A stretch of 64,000 nucleotides of DNA from Pleionea litopenaei (lineage in GTDB: Bacteria; Pseudomonadota; Gammaproteobacteria; Enterobacterales; Kangiellaceae): NCBI RefSeq assembly GCF_031198435.1, contig NZ_CP133548.1, forward strand, positions 682,001-746,000, read 5' to 3'. The first letter of the stretch is position 1, and each line of letters begins with the position of its first letter. A model generated the notes under the pieces. It did no database searches. It worked only from the letters and a program-made list of their open reading frames with translations, and was not told the DNA's origin. This document shows positions 8,444-18,262 of this stretch, piece after piece. A program made the translations under genes and the position numbers.

Positions 8444-9970
8444 ATGAGACAGTTGCAACTATTAGATAAACAAGATTCTATTCTTAATGAAGACCAAGTT
8501 TTATTCATTAAAGGTTTGAGTGTACCAGCTAGATTACACCTTATAAGGGCGGATAGATATGATGATAAACAGATCGACACATCGGGCGAAAAGTGGGTGT
8601 ACTATTTTTCGGGCTATACAGAGTCAATAAATTTTGAACGTCTCCCCTCTCCTCTAAGGAACTTAGTGAAATATTCTTTTTACTTATACTGCCAGGTGAA
8701 CAGCCCAACAAAATTAAGCACTCAGTTTAGCTCAATTTACTCTTATTTAAGTGGCGTAAAGAAGGGAGAATTCAACTACAAATGCTTATCGAAAAAACTA
8801 AAAAGCATAGAAAATTCAACTTCGTTTTATTGTTGTATTAATTTCTTAAAAACACTGTGTAAACTAGAACTTCCAGGTTTTAAGGAAACTGACTTAGATA
8901 GCCTTCTGTTAGTACCCAGACCAAAAGATGACAAGTGGCTCGTTTATCAAAATGTTGACTTAATCCTAGATGAACCGGTAAAAAATATGATCGTTCAAGG
9001 ATTATGGGAAGTGGCCTCTAAACTTGATAAGTCAATCAGAATTTCTACGCAAGAGTTAAAGTACTGCTCAATTCTGGGGTTATGTTATACAACCGGCGCT
9101 CGCCCAGTCCAAATTTCAAAATTGTCTTGTAGTGACTTAGTAAGAGATACTAAAGGCGATAATAATAAACCTGCTAGGTTTTCTCTAAAGCTACCGTATG
9201 CAAAACAACAAAAACTAAGGCCAGAAAGAATTCTTATAAGTTTGCCTTATGAATTATCTAAAATAATATTGGCATATGTCCGTCAAAGTTATCTTTCGGG
9301 GGAAGATAAGTTATTTGAGTTGGGGGCCCAGTCAGTTCAGCAAATAAGATACGCAATAAACAAACAGATGCTAAGTTTTGCTTCAGAGGACTTTCAAGAA
9401 AAAGTCAAAAATGGAGACGCGATTCAACCAATTTATACGTCAACCGATTTTCGACATAATGTTGGTCATTCACTGGCCATGCAAGGAGTCTCTGCATCTG
9501 AAATTGCACACATACTTGGCCACTCCTCTCTCGTAGCTGCTAAGCATTATATTCTCTCAACGCCTGAGCTAGCACAAATAAGATCAAAGGTTTTGGGGAC
9601 TAACTCTGCATACCAGCAGATGATTGCAATGATGCTTACAGGAGCTATCACCACATCAAAATCTTGGGATAAAAAGAAAGTAGCTGGATTCATCGGAGAC
9701 AAGCTCCACTCGCATATAGGAGGTTGTAGCTATAAAGACGATTGTCCATTTAGTCAGGTTAGAAGCTGCTATTCCTGCTTATACTTTCACCCATTTAATG
9801 ATGGTAACCACAACGATGTATTAAAGTCCGTGGAAAGCGAGTTAGGAGAATTGATCGAGTTGTCTGATTCAGTCGGTAACTCCAAAAATCCAGTGATTAA
9901 CATACAGTCCAATACACATAACGAGGTTCGTTCAGTATTGACTAGGTGTCGACTTTATAACGGGGAATAA
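8444..9970 (+). CDS. gmtY: Tyrosine recombinase, GmtY-like (508 aa)
   Basis: This is the second recombinase of the operon. Arg220 lies in TTGARPVQISKL, an LGHSS box supplies the third catalytic position, and the Tyr is in AKHYIL. At the usual HxxR position the sequence reads TDFRHNVGHS, so the His is replaced by Thr. The C-terminal 90 residues hold a Cys cluster (GGCSYKDDCPF and SCYSCLYFH) that looks like a zinc site, as in Tn554 TnpB-like proteins. It is followed 4 bp later by the large third recombinase gene. The GmtY name rests on gene order (recombinase, large integrase, small protein) and is moderately secure. The tyrosine-recombinase assignment is firm. Confidence 0.65.
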   Translation: MRQLQLLDKQDSILNEDQVLFIKGLSVPARLHLIRADRYDDKQIDTSGEKWVYYFSGYTESINFERLPSPLRNLVKYSFYLYCQVNSPTKLSTQFSSIYSYLSGVKKGEFNYKCLSKKLKSIENSTSFYCCINFLKTLCKLELPGFKETDLDSLLLVPRPKDDKWLVYQNVDLILDEPVKNMIVQGLWEVASKLDKSIRISTQELKYCSILGLCYTTGARPVQISKLSCSDLVRDTKGDNNKPARFSLKLPYAKQQKLRPERILISLPYELSKIILAYVRQSYLSGEDKLFELGAQSVQQIRYAINKQMLSFASEDFQEKVKNGDAIQPIYTSTDFRHNVGHSLAMQGVSASEIAHILGHSSLVAAKHYILSTPELAQIRSKVLGTNSAYQQMIAMMLTGAITTSKSWDKKKVAGFIGDKLHSHIGGCSYKDDCPFSQVRSCYSCLYFHPFNDGNHNDVLKSVESELGELIELSDSVGNSKNPVINIQSNTHNEVRSVLTRCRLYNGE

Positions 9971-10209
9971 ACTAATGAAAGATCACTATGAAAAATTCGA
10001 TACATTCCTAAATGAGCAAAAATCATTTTTCAACGAAGAACTTGCTAATACTTGTAGTTTTAATTGGGAAGGCAGCGTATGGATTGGTGGAACTCAAACT
10101 TCCGGCTGGCTAGCTGGAAACAGAAAAACTCCTTATAGATTTGATAAAGGCACAAGAATAAAAGGTATTGGCACTTTCAAGATAGAAGAGATTAACTACC
10201 AACACTTTA

Positions 10210-11417
10210 TGTGAATTAGTCTCGACTTAATCTGACACATCAACTTGAAAAAGTGAGAGTTACCCGTTTTGATTAAAGGTGTCGAATCTTTAAATCAGAA
10301 CGTTATAGAGGTAACTCTCATGCTACATACTAACAACCCAATCATAAAACACAAAGCTGGTTTACTTAACTTAGCAGAAGAACTCGGGAACGTATCGAAA
10401 GCCTGTAAGGTAATGGGCGTATCACGAGATACATTTTATCGCTATCAAGAACTGGTCGAAGAAGGCGGTATCGATGCCCTTATCAGCAAGAGCCGTCGCA
10501 ACCCAAATGTTAAAAATCGCGTTGATGAAGCCACAGAAACAGCGGTTATCAATTATGCCATTGAGTTTCCGGCACACGGCCAACACCGAACCAGTAACGA
10601 GTTGCGAAAGAAAGGAGTCTTTGTATCAGGGAGCGGTGTCCGGTCGATATGGCTCAGGCATGACCTAGAAAACTTTAAGAAGCGCTTGAAGGCACTGGAA
10701 GATAAGGTTGCTAAAGAGGGCATCATACTGACCGATAGCCAAATAGCTGCACTTGAGAAGAAGAAAAATGATGATGAAGCCTGTGGTGAGATTGAAACAG
10801 CTCACCCTGGCTACTTAGGCTCACAAGATACCTTTTATGTCGGTAACCTAAAGGGCGTTGGACGAATTTACCAACAAACCTTCATCGACACTTACAGCAA
10901 AGTTGCCTTTGCCAAACTCTACACCACAAAAACACCTATTACCGCAGCCGACATACTTAATGACAAAGTGCTACCTTACTTCCAGCAACATGAGTTACCC
11001 ATGTTGCGAGTATTAACGGATCGCGGCACTGAGTATTGTGGAAAAGTTGAACATCACGACTATCAGCTGTATTTAGCAATCAATGACATCGAGCATACAA
11101 AGACTAAAGCAATGTCACCGCAAACCAATGGTATCTGCGAACGATTCCATAAAACGATATTGAACGAGTTCTACCAGGTTACATTTCGGAAGAAATTATA
11201 CAGTTCACTGGATGAGCTTCAAAAGGATCTGGACGAATGGATAGTTTACTACAATAATGAACGCACCCATCAAGGAAAAATGTGTTGTGGACGAACGCCC
11301 AATGAAACATTAATTGATGGTAAGAGAATTTGGGCTGACAAAAATCTAGCTCAAATCTAAACTGACAGACACCAATTGAAAAACGGGTAACTGTCAGATT
11401 AAGTCTGAGCTAGTACA
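10210..11417 (+). mobile_element. IS481-family insertion sequence (1208 bp)
   Basis: The element has related ends: TGTGAATTAG and, read inward from the right, TGTACTAGC, both leading into GACTTAATCTGACA. It is flanked by cttta (10205-10209 and 11418-11422). The flanks share a few more bases, so the exact edges may shift by 1-4 bp. It holds one transposase gene and interrupts the large recombinase gene in its N-terminal region. Confidence 0.85.
10320..11360 (+). CDS. IS481-family transposase
   Basis: The 346-aa protein begins MLHTNNPII at an ATG preceded by a good ribosome site (GAGGTAACTCTC). An earlier in-frame start exists but has no such site. An N-terminal helix-turn-helix (about residues 15-60, NVSKACKVMGVSRDTFYRY) is followed by an rve-type DDE core: Asp in YLGSQDTFYVG, Asp in VLTDRGTEYCG, and Glu in NGICERFHKTILNEFY. 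The frame is complete, so this element may be active. Confidence 0.93.
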   Translation: MLHTNNPIIKHKAGLLNLAEELGNVSKACKVMGVSRDTFYRYQELVEEGGIDALISKSRRNPNVKNRVDEATETAVINYAIEFPAHGQHRTSNELRKKGVFVSGSGVRSIWLRHDLENFKKRLKALEDKVAKEGIILTDSQIAALEKKKNDDEACGEIETAHPGYLGSQDTFYVGNLKGVGRIYQQTFIDTYSKVAFAKLYTTKTPITAADILNDKVLPYFQQHELPMLRVLTDRGTEYCGKVEHHDYQLYLAINDIEHTKTKAMSPQTNGICERFHKTILNEFYQVTFRKKLYSSLDELQKDLDEWIVYYNNERTHQGKMCCGRTPNETLIDGKRIWADKNLAQI

Positions 11418-11740
11418 CTTTATGAAAGCTATTTTCGTGTTTTTTTATCGAGCGAACAACTTAAATGTTTCACTAGCCACACATACCGCAAACTTAATCA
11501 TACTAAAAAGGTGGTTCTATACCCTATCGACTACTATCCCCCACTCTCATCCAATTTATTTAAGCACTGATACATTGAAAGAATCTATCCGTATCCTGTC
11601 TGAAAATACCAAAAACCTTAGTAACCTGTCAGACGCTATTGGAAGAGCGACAAAGTTACAAGAGTATATTAATAGGTTTGCATTTTGTATAACACCTCTC
11701 TCTTTCATAAATGATAATAAATATAAGAACTATGTACTGG

Positions 11741-12614
11741 TCAAGTCCAACCGGACACTTTCTTTAGAGAGTTTTCATAGTTAATTGGCGATAAATCACC
11801 GTTACTAGAATGCAGCCTTTCGAGGTTGTAATACTTCATGTAAGCTGCGACATCTTTTTTCATGTGTTCTCTGGTTGGTTGATGGACTTTTAAAATCCAG
11901 TCGTGCTTTAAACTACCAAAGAATCGCTCAACCACAGCATTGTCCCAACATGCGCCAACGTCACCCATGCTAGCCCCTCATATTGTAACTGGCCAGCAAT
12001 TTTCGATAGTGATTGCTGGTATATTGAGAGCCGCGGTCACTATGAAATACGCAGCCTTTACTCGGCTGCCTCAAGTTATAGGCTTTCATTAACGCCTTGC
12101 TCACCAAGTCAGTCGTCATGCGTTTATCAATATGCCAGCCGACAATTCGTCTGGAATATAAATCCATGACAACCGCCAAGTACATCCAGCCTTCACCAGT
12201 CTTCAAATATGTCACATCACCGGCCCAAACTTCGTTCGGAGCAACTGGATTGAAGTTTTGATTAAGCAAGTTATCAGCAACCGAATCGCTGTGTTTTCTT
12301 TTCGTTGTTACCTTATAAGCCAATCTTTGCGTCACAAATAGAGACAGTTCTTTCATTAATCGACTGACTCGCCATTCGCCAATTTCAAAACCTTCCTGGC
12401 GAAGTTTTTTTGTCATTTCTCGACGCCCAAGACTCTGCCTACTCTGCTCAAATAAGCGTTTCATTCGATTCTTGATACGCCATTCATCCACATCAAATAC
12501 GGGCTTTTCTCGATGCTTCCAGTCATAAAATGCTGATTTACTGACGTTTAGCAAGCGACAGAGCATTCTGACAGGATAGTGACAGGCTTCTGACTCAATA
12601 AACTCATACTTCAC
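11741..12614 (-). pseudogene. IS3-family transposase OrfB, frameshifted (copy 3)
   Basis: Same two-frame structure and extra G as in the other copies. The DD half is at 11970-12614 and the E half at 11741-11968. Confidence 0.85.
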
Positions 12615-12901
12615 TTCATTTCTTTTGCAAAGTATTGGCTGGCTTTTTTTAAAATCTCTTTTTCCATACGCAATTCTTTATTTTCTTTTCGAAGACGTAA
12701 TAGTTCGGCTCTTTCATCTTCCGAAATAGAGCTTTCGCCTGCATCTGATTCTAGCTTTTCTTTCCAGCGATATAGCATATTCGTCGTAATTCCTAACGAT
12801 TCAGCTGCTTTTGACACCGAATATCCCTGCTCAGTAACCAGAGCTACCGCATCTTCTTTAAAGCTTTGATCAAACTGTCGTCTTGACCTATTCTTGCTCA
12901 T
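12611..12901 (-). CDS. IS3-family transposase OrfA (copy 3)
   Basis: Identical to OrfA of the other copies, including the seven-adenine slippage run near its 3' end. Confidence 0.93.
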   Translation of the reverse strand: MSKNRSRRQFDQSFKEDAVALVTEQGYSVSKAAESLGITTNMLYRWKEKLESDAGESSISEDERAELLRLRKENKELRMEKEILKKASQYFAKEMK

Positions 12902-14779
12902 CGGTACACCTCAATAAGTTAATCTAATTATCTCTTATTTAAGTGTCCGGTGTCATTAAACCACTACACTATTCGAATCGCACAAATAAGACAAAGAAGC
13001 TTGAAAAGCTAAAAAAGGAAGAGTTTATAGACGACAATCACAGTGATGATGAAAAGCTAATTACTATTAAAGCATTTATTAATGTGATTGACTTAATGGG
13101 AAAAGCAACTAGCACTGGCGAAAAGATTCTTCTGAATCTTGTATTTTTACTGATCGTGACAGGTTTTCGTTCTATTGAGTGCATCACATTACGAAAAGAT
13201 GCGCTTGTTAAGAGGCCAATAGTAGATGTTTTAACTAAAGAGCAACTGATAAAACAAGGGCAGCCGCAATATTCATTAGGGATTAAATATATTGGAGCTA
13301 AAGGAACAGGCGAAAGAATACATTGGGTAGAGCCGTTAGCTGTACCTCTAGTTGAGGCAATATTTGATAACACACTAAAGCTATCCGAAAAAATGCGTAA
13401 AAAGATTGAGTATTTGCGAGTGAAATCACAGCGCGATTATTTGCCAGAAAGTCTAGATAATATTCCAAGTACTGATATAGAAATTGGCGACACAATTGAA
13501 AACTTGATTACTACAGAGTGCTCTCGCCCTGGAATCGGTTCGTTAAGGGATCGGTTATATAAAGCTTTCAACTCTGCAAGGCTACCAATAAGTAAGGAAT
13601 TAAGGCCAGGTAAAAAATACGATATCGAAAGGTACTATAGTAAGGTTGAAATAAATAGATTTATCGCTTCGAAATACGGTGAAGATGCGAATGCAGTTGA
13701 ACAAAAGTTGACTTATCGCTGGAGCACTTCTGGGAAAAAATATGAGATTAAATATGAAGATCTTCTTTTCATCCACGAATTTGGTTCCACCAAGTTTGCG
13801 AGAAAACAGATCTTGACTGCTGTAGTCATTCCCTTTTCCAATCCTTTAATAAACAATTTCTTAGGATTTGGCGGAAATAAGTCTGCGTTTGAATATTACA
13901 ATTTGATCGAGGATGATGGTTCCTATACTCGCCTAAAAAGCCATATGCCTAGACATAATATCAATACGTTTTTGGCAATCGCTGGACTATCTGAACACTT
14001 ACAAGCCATGCTTATGGGCCGTATAGATATCACTCAGAATGAACACTATCAACATGTTGCTATCAAGCATATTAGAAAAGCTACATCGCTGATTAGCTTA
14101 GCCACTATTCCTAAGTCTAATAGTGAGATTTCAGAAAAGACTGAGTCAAAAATCGATTCAAGCAGTCCTATCGACTATATTCGAAATAATGGCTTTATCA
14201 AGATTAATCCAGAACATGATCTGGAAGCAAATTTAAAAACCAACCTTCATACTTTTGATAATAGAGAAGACATAGCAAAGCACCTGGAAAGCACAATGTC
14301 TGACACTTTTTTATCTGATGTTAAAAGTGCGTTTGACGAATTTACTGATAGGTCCAAGAAATTAGAAGCGAAAGAACTTATAGAGCGACATGCAACTCTC
14401 CACCCTCTTCCGTTAGGCTCTTGCAACAGGAATGTAGCAGCGAGTGGCTGCCCAACAAGGTTGAAGTGTCAAAGTGGTGAATATTGCGAAAGTTTTGAAC
14501 TAACGGGGCGAATAGATGAGCATTCGAAGCTTAATGCTTTAAGAGAAAAACTCCAGGAACAATTCAAACAACTTGAACAGCTAGCAGTTGAAGATGATTC
14601 TTACACTTTCGCTAGGAATCAAATGAGCAAAAACCTTGATAACTTAGCTAGGCTAGAGAGAATTTCACTGTTGACTGAGACTAAAAGACAAATAGCGAAA
14701 GTTCGACATTATAAATCAGAAGAGAAAGTTACTACGTTAGCTGACTTGTTTGCAAGAGAACATTTAAAAGGAGAGCAAA

Positions 14780-15214
14780 ATGCATAGAGGAAAAAAACTT
14801 GACGATGCGATTGAAAAAGAACTAATGCTCATGCTTAAAGAAGGCTTTGAACACTCCCCTATTACGCCCAAAAACCTTCATGACAGACTTAAACACAGAA
14901 ATTTAGTCAAAGGTGGCCTGAGCACTCTAAGCACTGCAAATCGCAAGAAACTCATAGCTCTTTATACAGAAGAGCAACTCAAACCACTGAGCCTCAATAC
15001 TAAAGAGAAGCAGCTATTTGCTAACCGTAAAACTCGGAAAGCTCTAATGGCGAAGAGTGCTCAGTTAAGAGCTACTATTGATAGCTTGGAAGATAAGTTG
15101 AGATTAAATACACAAACTTTGATAAATATTATTCAAGAAGTAAAAGTCAAAACCCCCGTGAAAATTGAACATTTATTGGCACCGCATCTTATTGACTTGA
15201 CACATTCAGAATAG
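14780..15214 (+). CDS. gmtX: Small helical protein of the recombinase operon, GmtX-like
   Basis: This 144-aa basic protein has a predicted winged-helix-like start (residues about 5-55, ITPKNLHDRLKHRN) and a long helix with heptad character (about 80-120, KSAQLRATIDSLEDKLRL). Its ATG lies inside the end of the large recombinase gene, 8 nt before that stop, behind the ribosome site AAAGGAGAGC, so the two are translationally coupled. Its size and last place in a recombinase operon match TnpC of Tn554 and the small GmtX member of gamma-mobile-trio islands. TnpC is an accessory factor affecting orientation and efficiency of Tn554 transposition. A similar accessory role here is inference. Confidence 0.6.
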   Translation: MHRGKKLDDAIEKELMLMLKEGFEHSPITPKNLHDRLKHRNLVKGGLSTLSTANRKKLIALYTEEQLKPLSLNTKEKQLFANRKTRKALMAKSAQLRATIDSLEDKLRLNTQTLINIIQEVKVKTPVKIEHLLAPHLIDLTHSE

Positions 15215-15220
15215 AATCTG

Positions 15221-15245
15221 CCGCTGGGAAACTAGCGGTGTCTCT
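15221..15245 (+). terminator. Hairpin after the recombinase operon
   Basis: CCGCT (15221-15225) pairs with AGCGG (15234-15238) across an 8-nt loop, followed by TGTCTCTTATT. It lies 7 bp after the stop of the last operon gene. The T tract is imperfect. Confidence 0.45.
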
Positions 15246-15362
15246 TATTACTAGTATGCAGTCTTTGTCAATTTGTTATTCGGTAAGTTTCTTCATACTG
15301 AGGCTTACCCCATTTAACGGATACAGATTTCTTAGGTACAATTGCAGAAATGAGGTATCCAA

Positions 15363-15639
15363 ATGTCAAAACAAAAATATTCTAAACAATTCAAACTTGA
15401 TACGGTTCAGCTAGCAATATCAAGTGATCGCAGCACAGCTTCAATAGCCCAAGAATTAGGTGTTAACCCTAATTCTCTTTATAGCTGGGTAACAAAGTAC
15501 CGTAGTGAATTACTTAGCTAGGAACTAGAACTTACGCCAGAGCAAGAACTAAAACAACTCAGGAAAGAAGTGGCTGAGCTCAGGCAGGAGAAAGAAATAT
15601 TAAAAAAGGCAGCCTACTTTGCGAAGCACCAAGCGTAAA
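15363..15639 (+). pseudogene. IS3-family OrfA with internal amber stop
   Basis: MSKQKYSKQFKLDTVQLA begins a helix-turn-helix OrfA. A TAG at 15519-15521 follows WVTKYRSELLS. The same frame continues after it as a leucine-zipper tail (QELKQLRKEVAELRQEKEI) to a TAA. One base change would restore it, so this looks like recent point decay. Confidence 0.8.
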
Positions 15640-16699
15640 ATATCAGTTTATTAGTGAACATCCAGAGTTTAGTGTTTATCTGCAATGCTAAGCGCTGGGT
15701 GTCTCCTACCCTGGTTATAACGATCGGCAAAGTAGGCCTCCGAGTGCCCGACAAGTCGAAGATGAGCGCCTGTTGAGTAAGCTTGTTGAGTGTTTTAATG
15801 GTACTGTACAAACCTATGGTGTTCCAAGATTGACGACCGAACTTAACGAGTTGGAAGAGCACGTTAATCACAAACGAGTCGCTCGTCTTAAACGAGAGAA
15901 TGATATTTATCCTAAGCAATACAAAGGATTTGTCATCACAACCGATTCTAGTCACGGAAAGCCGGTAGCAGAGAATTTGCTTAACAGGAATTTCACCGTT
16001 GATAAGCCAAACCAGATCTGGGTAAGCGATATAACCTATAGTGTGCCCGGAATCCGGCACTTGCATGGATAGCATAAACGGATCACGAATCTATCAGGAA
16101 TCTATACATTCTAAACAGGAGTGAAGGAGGTATAGCGTCATCTAGTTGGGTAGGTGACTGAGTCTGAGCGGCAGTGACCTATCGTATGCTGATGGGGTGA
16201 TGTAACCCGCTGACAACGGGAAGTGAGGCGAACTCATTAAGCCAAGATGCTTCTCTAGACTGAGTGATGGAAGGATGAAGAACATGAACCGATTAATTCG
16301 CGTCTATGGGCTGAAACGTCGCCACTGCCTACATGGGTTAACAGGCAGTGTGATGCAGAAGTGAACAATATGAAGCGGTATCACTTCCAAATTGCTTCGC
16401 TATATGTACGAGTGAAAGCAAGGGACAAGCACCAAACCGCAATTCGGTGTTTGAGTATCACCATCTTACAGAACGATAAGGGTAAAGATTGCGATCGGCA
16501 TCCTCCTCATCATGCTTGAGTTCGGGTAGATAAACCGGGGAAGGTCTATTTAGATTTTAAGGGAGCATGACCCCGATGATAAATAGGCTGGCGGAGTGCT
16601 CGTAGTAGTCTGAGATGTGGAGAGCGCATTACATGGCGAAGGGGCACAGTTTAATTGATTTGCGTCAGCACGCTAGCTGACCTAACAAGGTGAAGACCT

Positions 16700-18223
16700 T
16701 TGATAATCAGTGAAATGCAACGCAAGTTAGCAACATGGGCGGATAACGATAAGACGAAACGGTTTGACCGTTTAATGCGGCTGATAAGCCATATCGATTG
16801 GCTACGTGAAGCCGCACGTATCACCTTATCGGCCAAAGGCGCGAACACGCCGGGCGTGGATGGAATAAGCAAAGTGCAGCTTGAACAGAGCTTGGATAAT
16901 TATCTGTTAACCATCAGAAGTGAATTGTTATCAGGCGACTACCAACCTCAACCAGCAAGACGTATCTATATTCCAAAAGCGAAGGGTAAACAACGTCCTT
17001 TAGGCATTCCCACGCTTCGTGATCGAATAGTACAACGTGCCATGCTCATGGCAATGGAGCCAATATGGGAGAGTGATTTTCATCCTCTTTCCTATGGTTT
17101 CAGGCCAGAGCGTAGCGTGCATCATGCTATTCGCACAGTGAAACTGCAATTAACCGATTGTAGAGAAACAAGCGGACGATGGGTAATCGAAGGTGACTTA
17201 TCGAGCTACTTTGACACGGTCCACCATAAGTTATTGATGCAATGCGTGCGTAAACGGGTCAACTGTCGTCGCTTTCTTGACCTGCTTTGGCGGTATATGA
17301 AAGCGGGTCATGTTGAAAAGAACCTGTTCTATGCTACTCATCAAGGTGTGCCGCAAGGTGGCGTTATCTCGCCATTATTGTCGAACATCATGTTGAATGA
17401 GTTCGACCAATACTTGAACCAGTGCTACCTGAGTAAAAAGGCACGCAAAGACCGTTGGTACAATAACTACAGTCTCAAACGAGGACGCAAGCCTCTAAAT
17501 GGTGAAACACGGACATGGATGCCCGCCGTGGCTTTCTGCCGATATGCGGATGACTTTGTCGTGATAGTCAAAGGCACTAAGCAAGAGGCTGAAGCCATAC
17601 GTAACCAATGCAAATGCTTCTTAGAAGGTAAGCTCAAGTTAACACTGAATATGGACAAAACCCATATTACCCATGTTAATGATGGTTTCACCTTCTTAGG
17701 GCACCGCATTATCCGTAAACGCGGACCCAAGGGAAATATGCGAATAGTGACGGGGATACCGAAAGACAAATGCAAGTCTTTTACCCGCTCACTAACCAAC
17801 GAACTGTCTACAGATCACAGTTGCAGTGCCGTTGATAAGATAATCAAACTCAACCAAAAGCTGAAAGGCTGGTCACAGTTTTATTGTTTTACTGACTACA
17901 CGGCTAAAATCTACGACAAGGTAGACCGTGCTGTATTCTGGAAACTGGCACATTGGTTAGGAGCTAAGTTTAAAGCTAGCATTAAATCTCTAATGAAAAC
18001 GTTAATACGCAGGCCATCGCCAGAGATGGCGAAAACATGGACTTACTTCGGTAAATCCAACAATGGTGTGGTAACTGGCGCATCACTGTTCCGTCTTGTG
18101 AGCAGCGCCAAGATGCGGTTCCGTTGGCGGCTGCCTGAGTCTAATCCATATGGTCGCGTTGAAGCGCGAAACACGGTCACTTCTAAGTACAAAGATGTTG
18201 CTATGGCCTTCGGCTGCAATTAA
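16700..18223 (+). CDS. ltrA: Group II intron reverse transcriptase/maturase
   Basis: The 507-aa protein has the ordered RT blocks: GVDGISKVQLEQ, RRIYIPKAKGKQRPLGIPT, SYGFRPERSVHHAI, VIEGDLSSYFDTV, GVPQGGVISPLLSN and the catalytic FCRYADDFVV. A maturase X domain follows (GIIM type, around LKGWSQFYCF). The C-terminus has no HNH endonuclease, so it is an En-minus type expected to prime from nicks or replication forks. The first start is a TTG at 16700 behind AAGGTGAAG; an ATG at 16715 is possible. Its stop lies 5 bp before domain V, the usual place. The reading frame is intact, so the intron may still splice and move. Confidence 0.95.
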   Translation: MIISEMQRKLATWADNDKTKRFDRLMRLISHIDWLREAARITLSAKGANTPGVDGISKVQLEQSLDNYLLTIRSELLSGDYQPQPARRIYIPKAKGKQRPLGIPTLRDRIVQRAMLMAMEPIWESDFHPLSYGFRPERSVHHAIRTVKLQLTDCRETSGRWVIEGDLSSYFDTVHHKLLMQCVRKRVNCRRFLDLLWRYMKAGHVEKNLFYATHQGVPQGGVISPLLSNIMLNEFDQYLNQCYLSKKARKDRWYNNYSLKRGRKPLNGETRTWMPAVAFCRYADDFVVIVKGTKQEAEAIRNQCKCFLEGKLKLTLNMDKTHITHVNDGFTFLGHRIIRKRGPKGNMRIVTGIPKDKCKSFTRSLTNELSTDHSCSAVDKIIKLNQKLKGWSQFYCFTDYTAKIYDKVDRAVFWKLAHWLGAKFKASIKSLMKTLIRRPSPEMAKTWTYFGKSNNGVVTGASLFRLVSSAKMRFRWRLPESNPYGRVEARNTVTSKYKDVAMAFGCN

Positions 18224-18228
18224 ATGGA

Positions 18229-18262
18229 GAGCCGGATGCGCTGAAAGGTGCACGTCCGGTTC
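18229..18262 (+). ncRNA. Group II intron domain V
   Basis: The 34-nt hairpin starts GAGCCGGATGCG and ends GCACGTCCGGTTC, with a GAAA tetraloop. This matches the conserved catalytic domain V, which binds the two metal ions for splicing. It fixes the intron 3' region. Confidence 0.9.

Larger units (their letters stand above)
11733..12968 (-). mobile_element. IS3-family insertion sequence, copy 3 (1236 bp)
   Basis: Identical to copies 1 and 2. It is flanked by the 3-bp duplication cta (11730-11732 and 12969-12971). It is inserted in the large recombinase gene, 103 codons downstream of the IS481-family insertion point. Confidence 0.95.
9975..14787 (+). pseudogene. gmtZ: Large tyrosine recombinase, GmtZ-like, split by two ISs
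   Basis: Three coding pieces (9975-10211, 11425-11732, 12972-14787) join in frame when the IS481-family element with its cttta duplication and IS3 copy 3 with its cta duplication are removed. The result is one 786-aa frame. The joins read YQHFM-KAIFVF and NKYKN-Y-SNRT. The catalytic domain has Arg in TGFRSIECITLR, HxxR in SHMPRHNINTF, Arg in place of the usual His at MGRID, and Tyr in NEHYQH. A C-terminal four-Cys cluster (GSCNRN, GCPTRLKCQ, YCESF) precedes a coiled coil. Its stop overlaps the start of the next gene by 8 nt. The gene cannot make an intact protein in this state. Confidence 0.85.

Noticed and set aside
9975-10214. A separate 79-aa gene after the second recombinase
   Set aside because: Its stop is created by the IS481 element. 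The frame continues exactly on the other side, so it is the N-terminus of the split 786-aa gene.
11422-11784. A separate 120-aa gene between two ISs
   Set aside because: It begins at a target duplication and runs into IS copy 3. It is the second piece of the split recombinase gene.
12943-14787. A complete 614-aa gene starting inside the IS
   Set aside because: The first ten codons are IS end sequence. The real start is at 9975.
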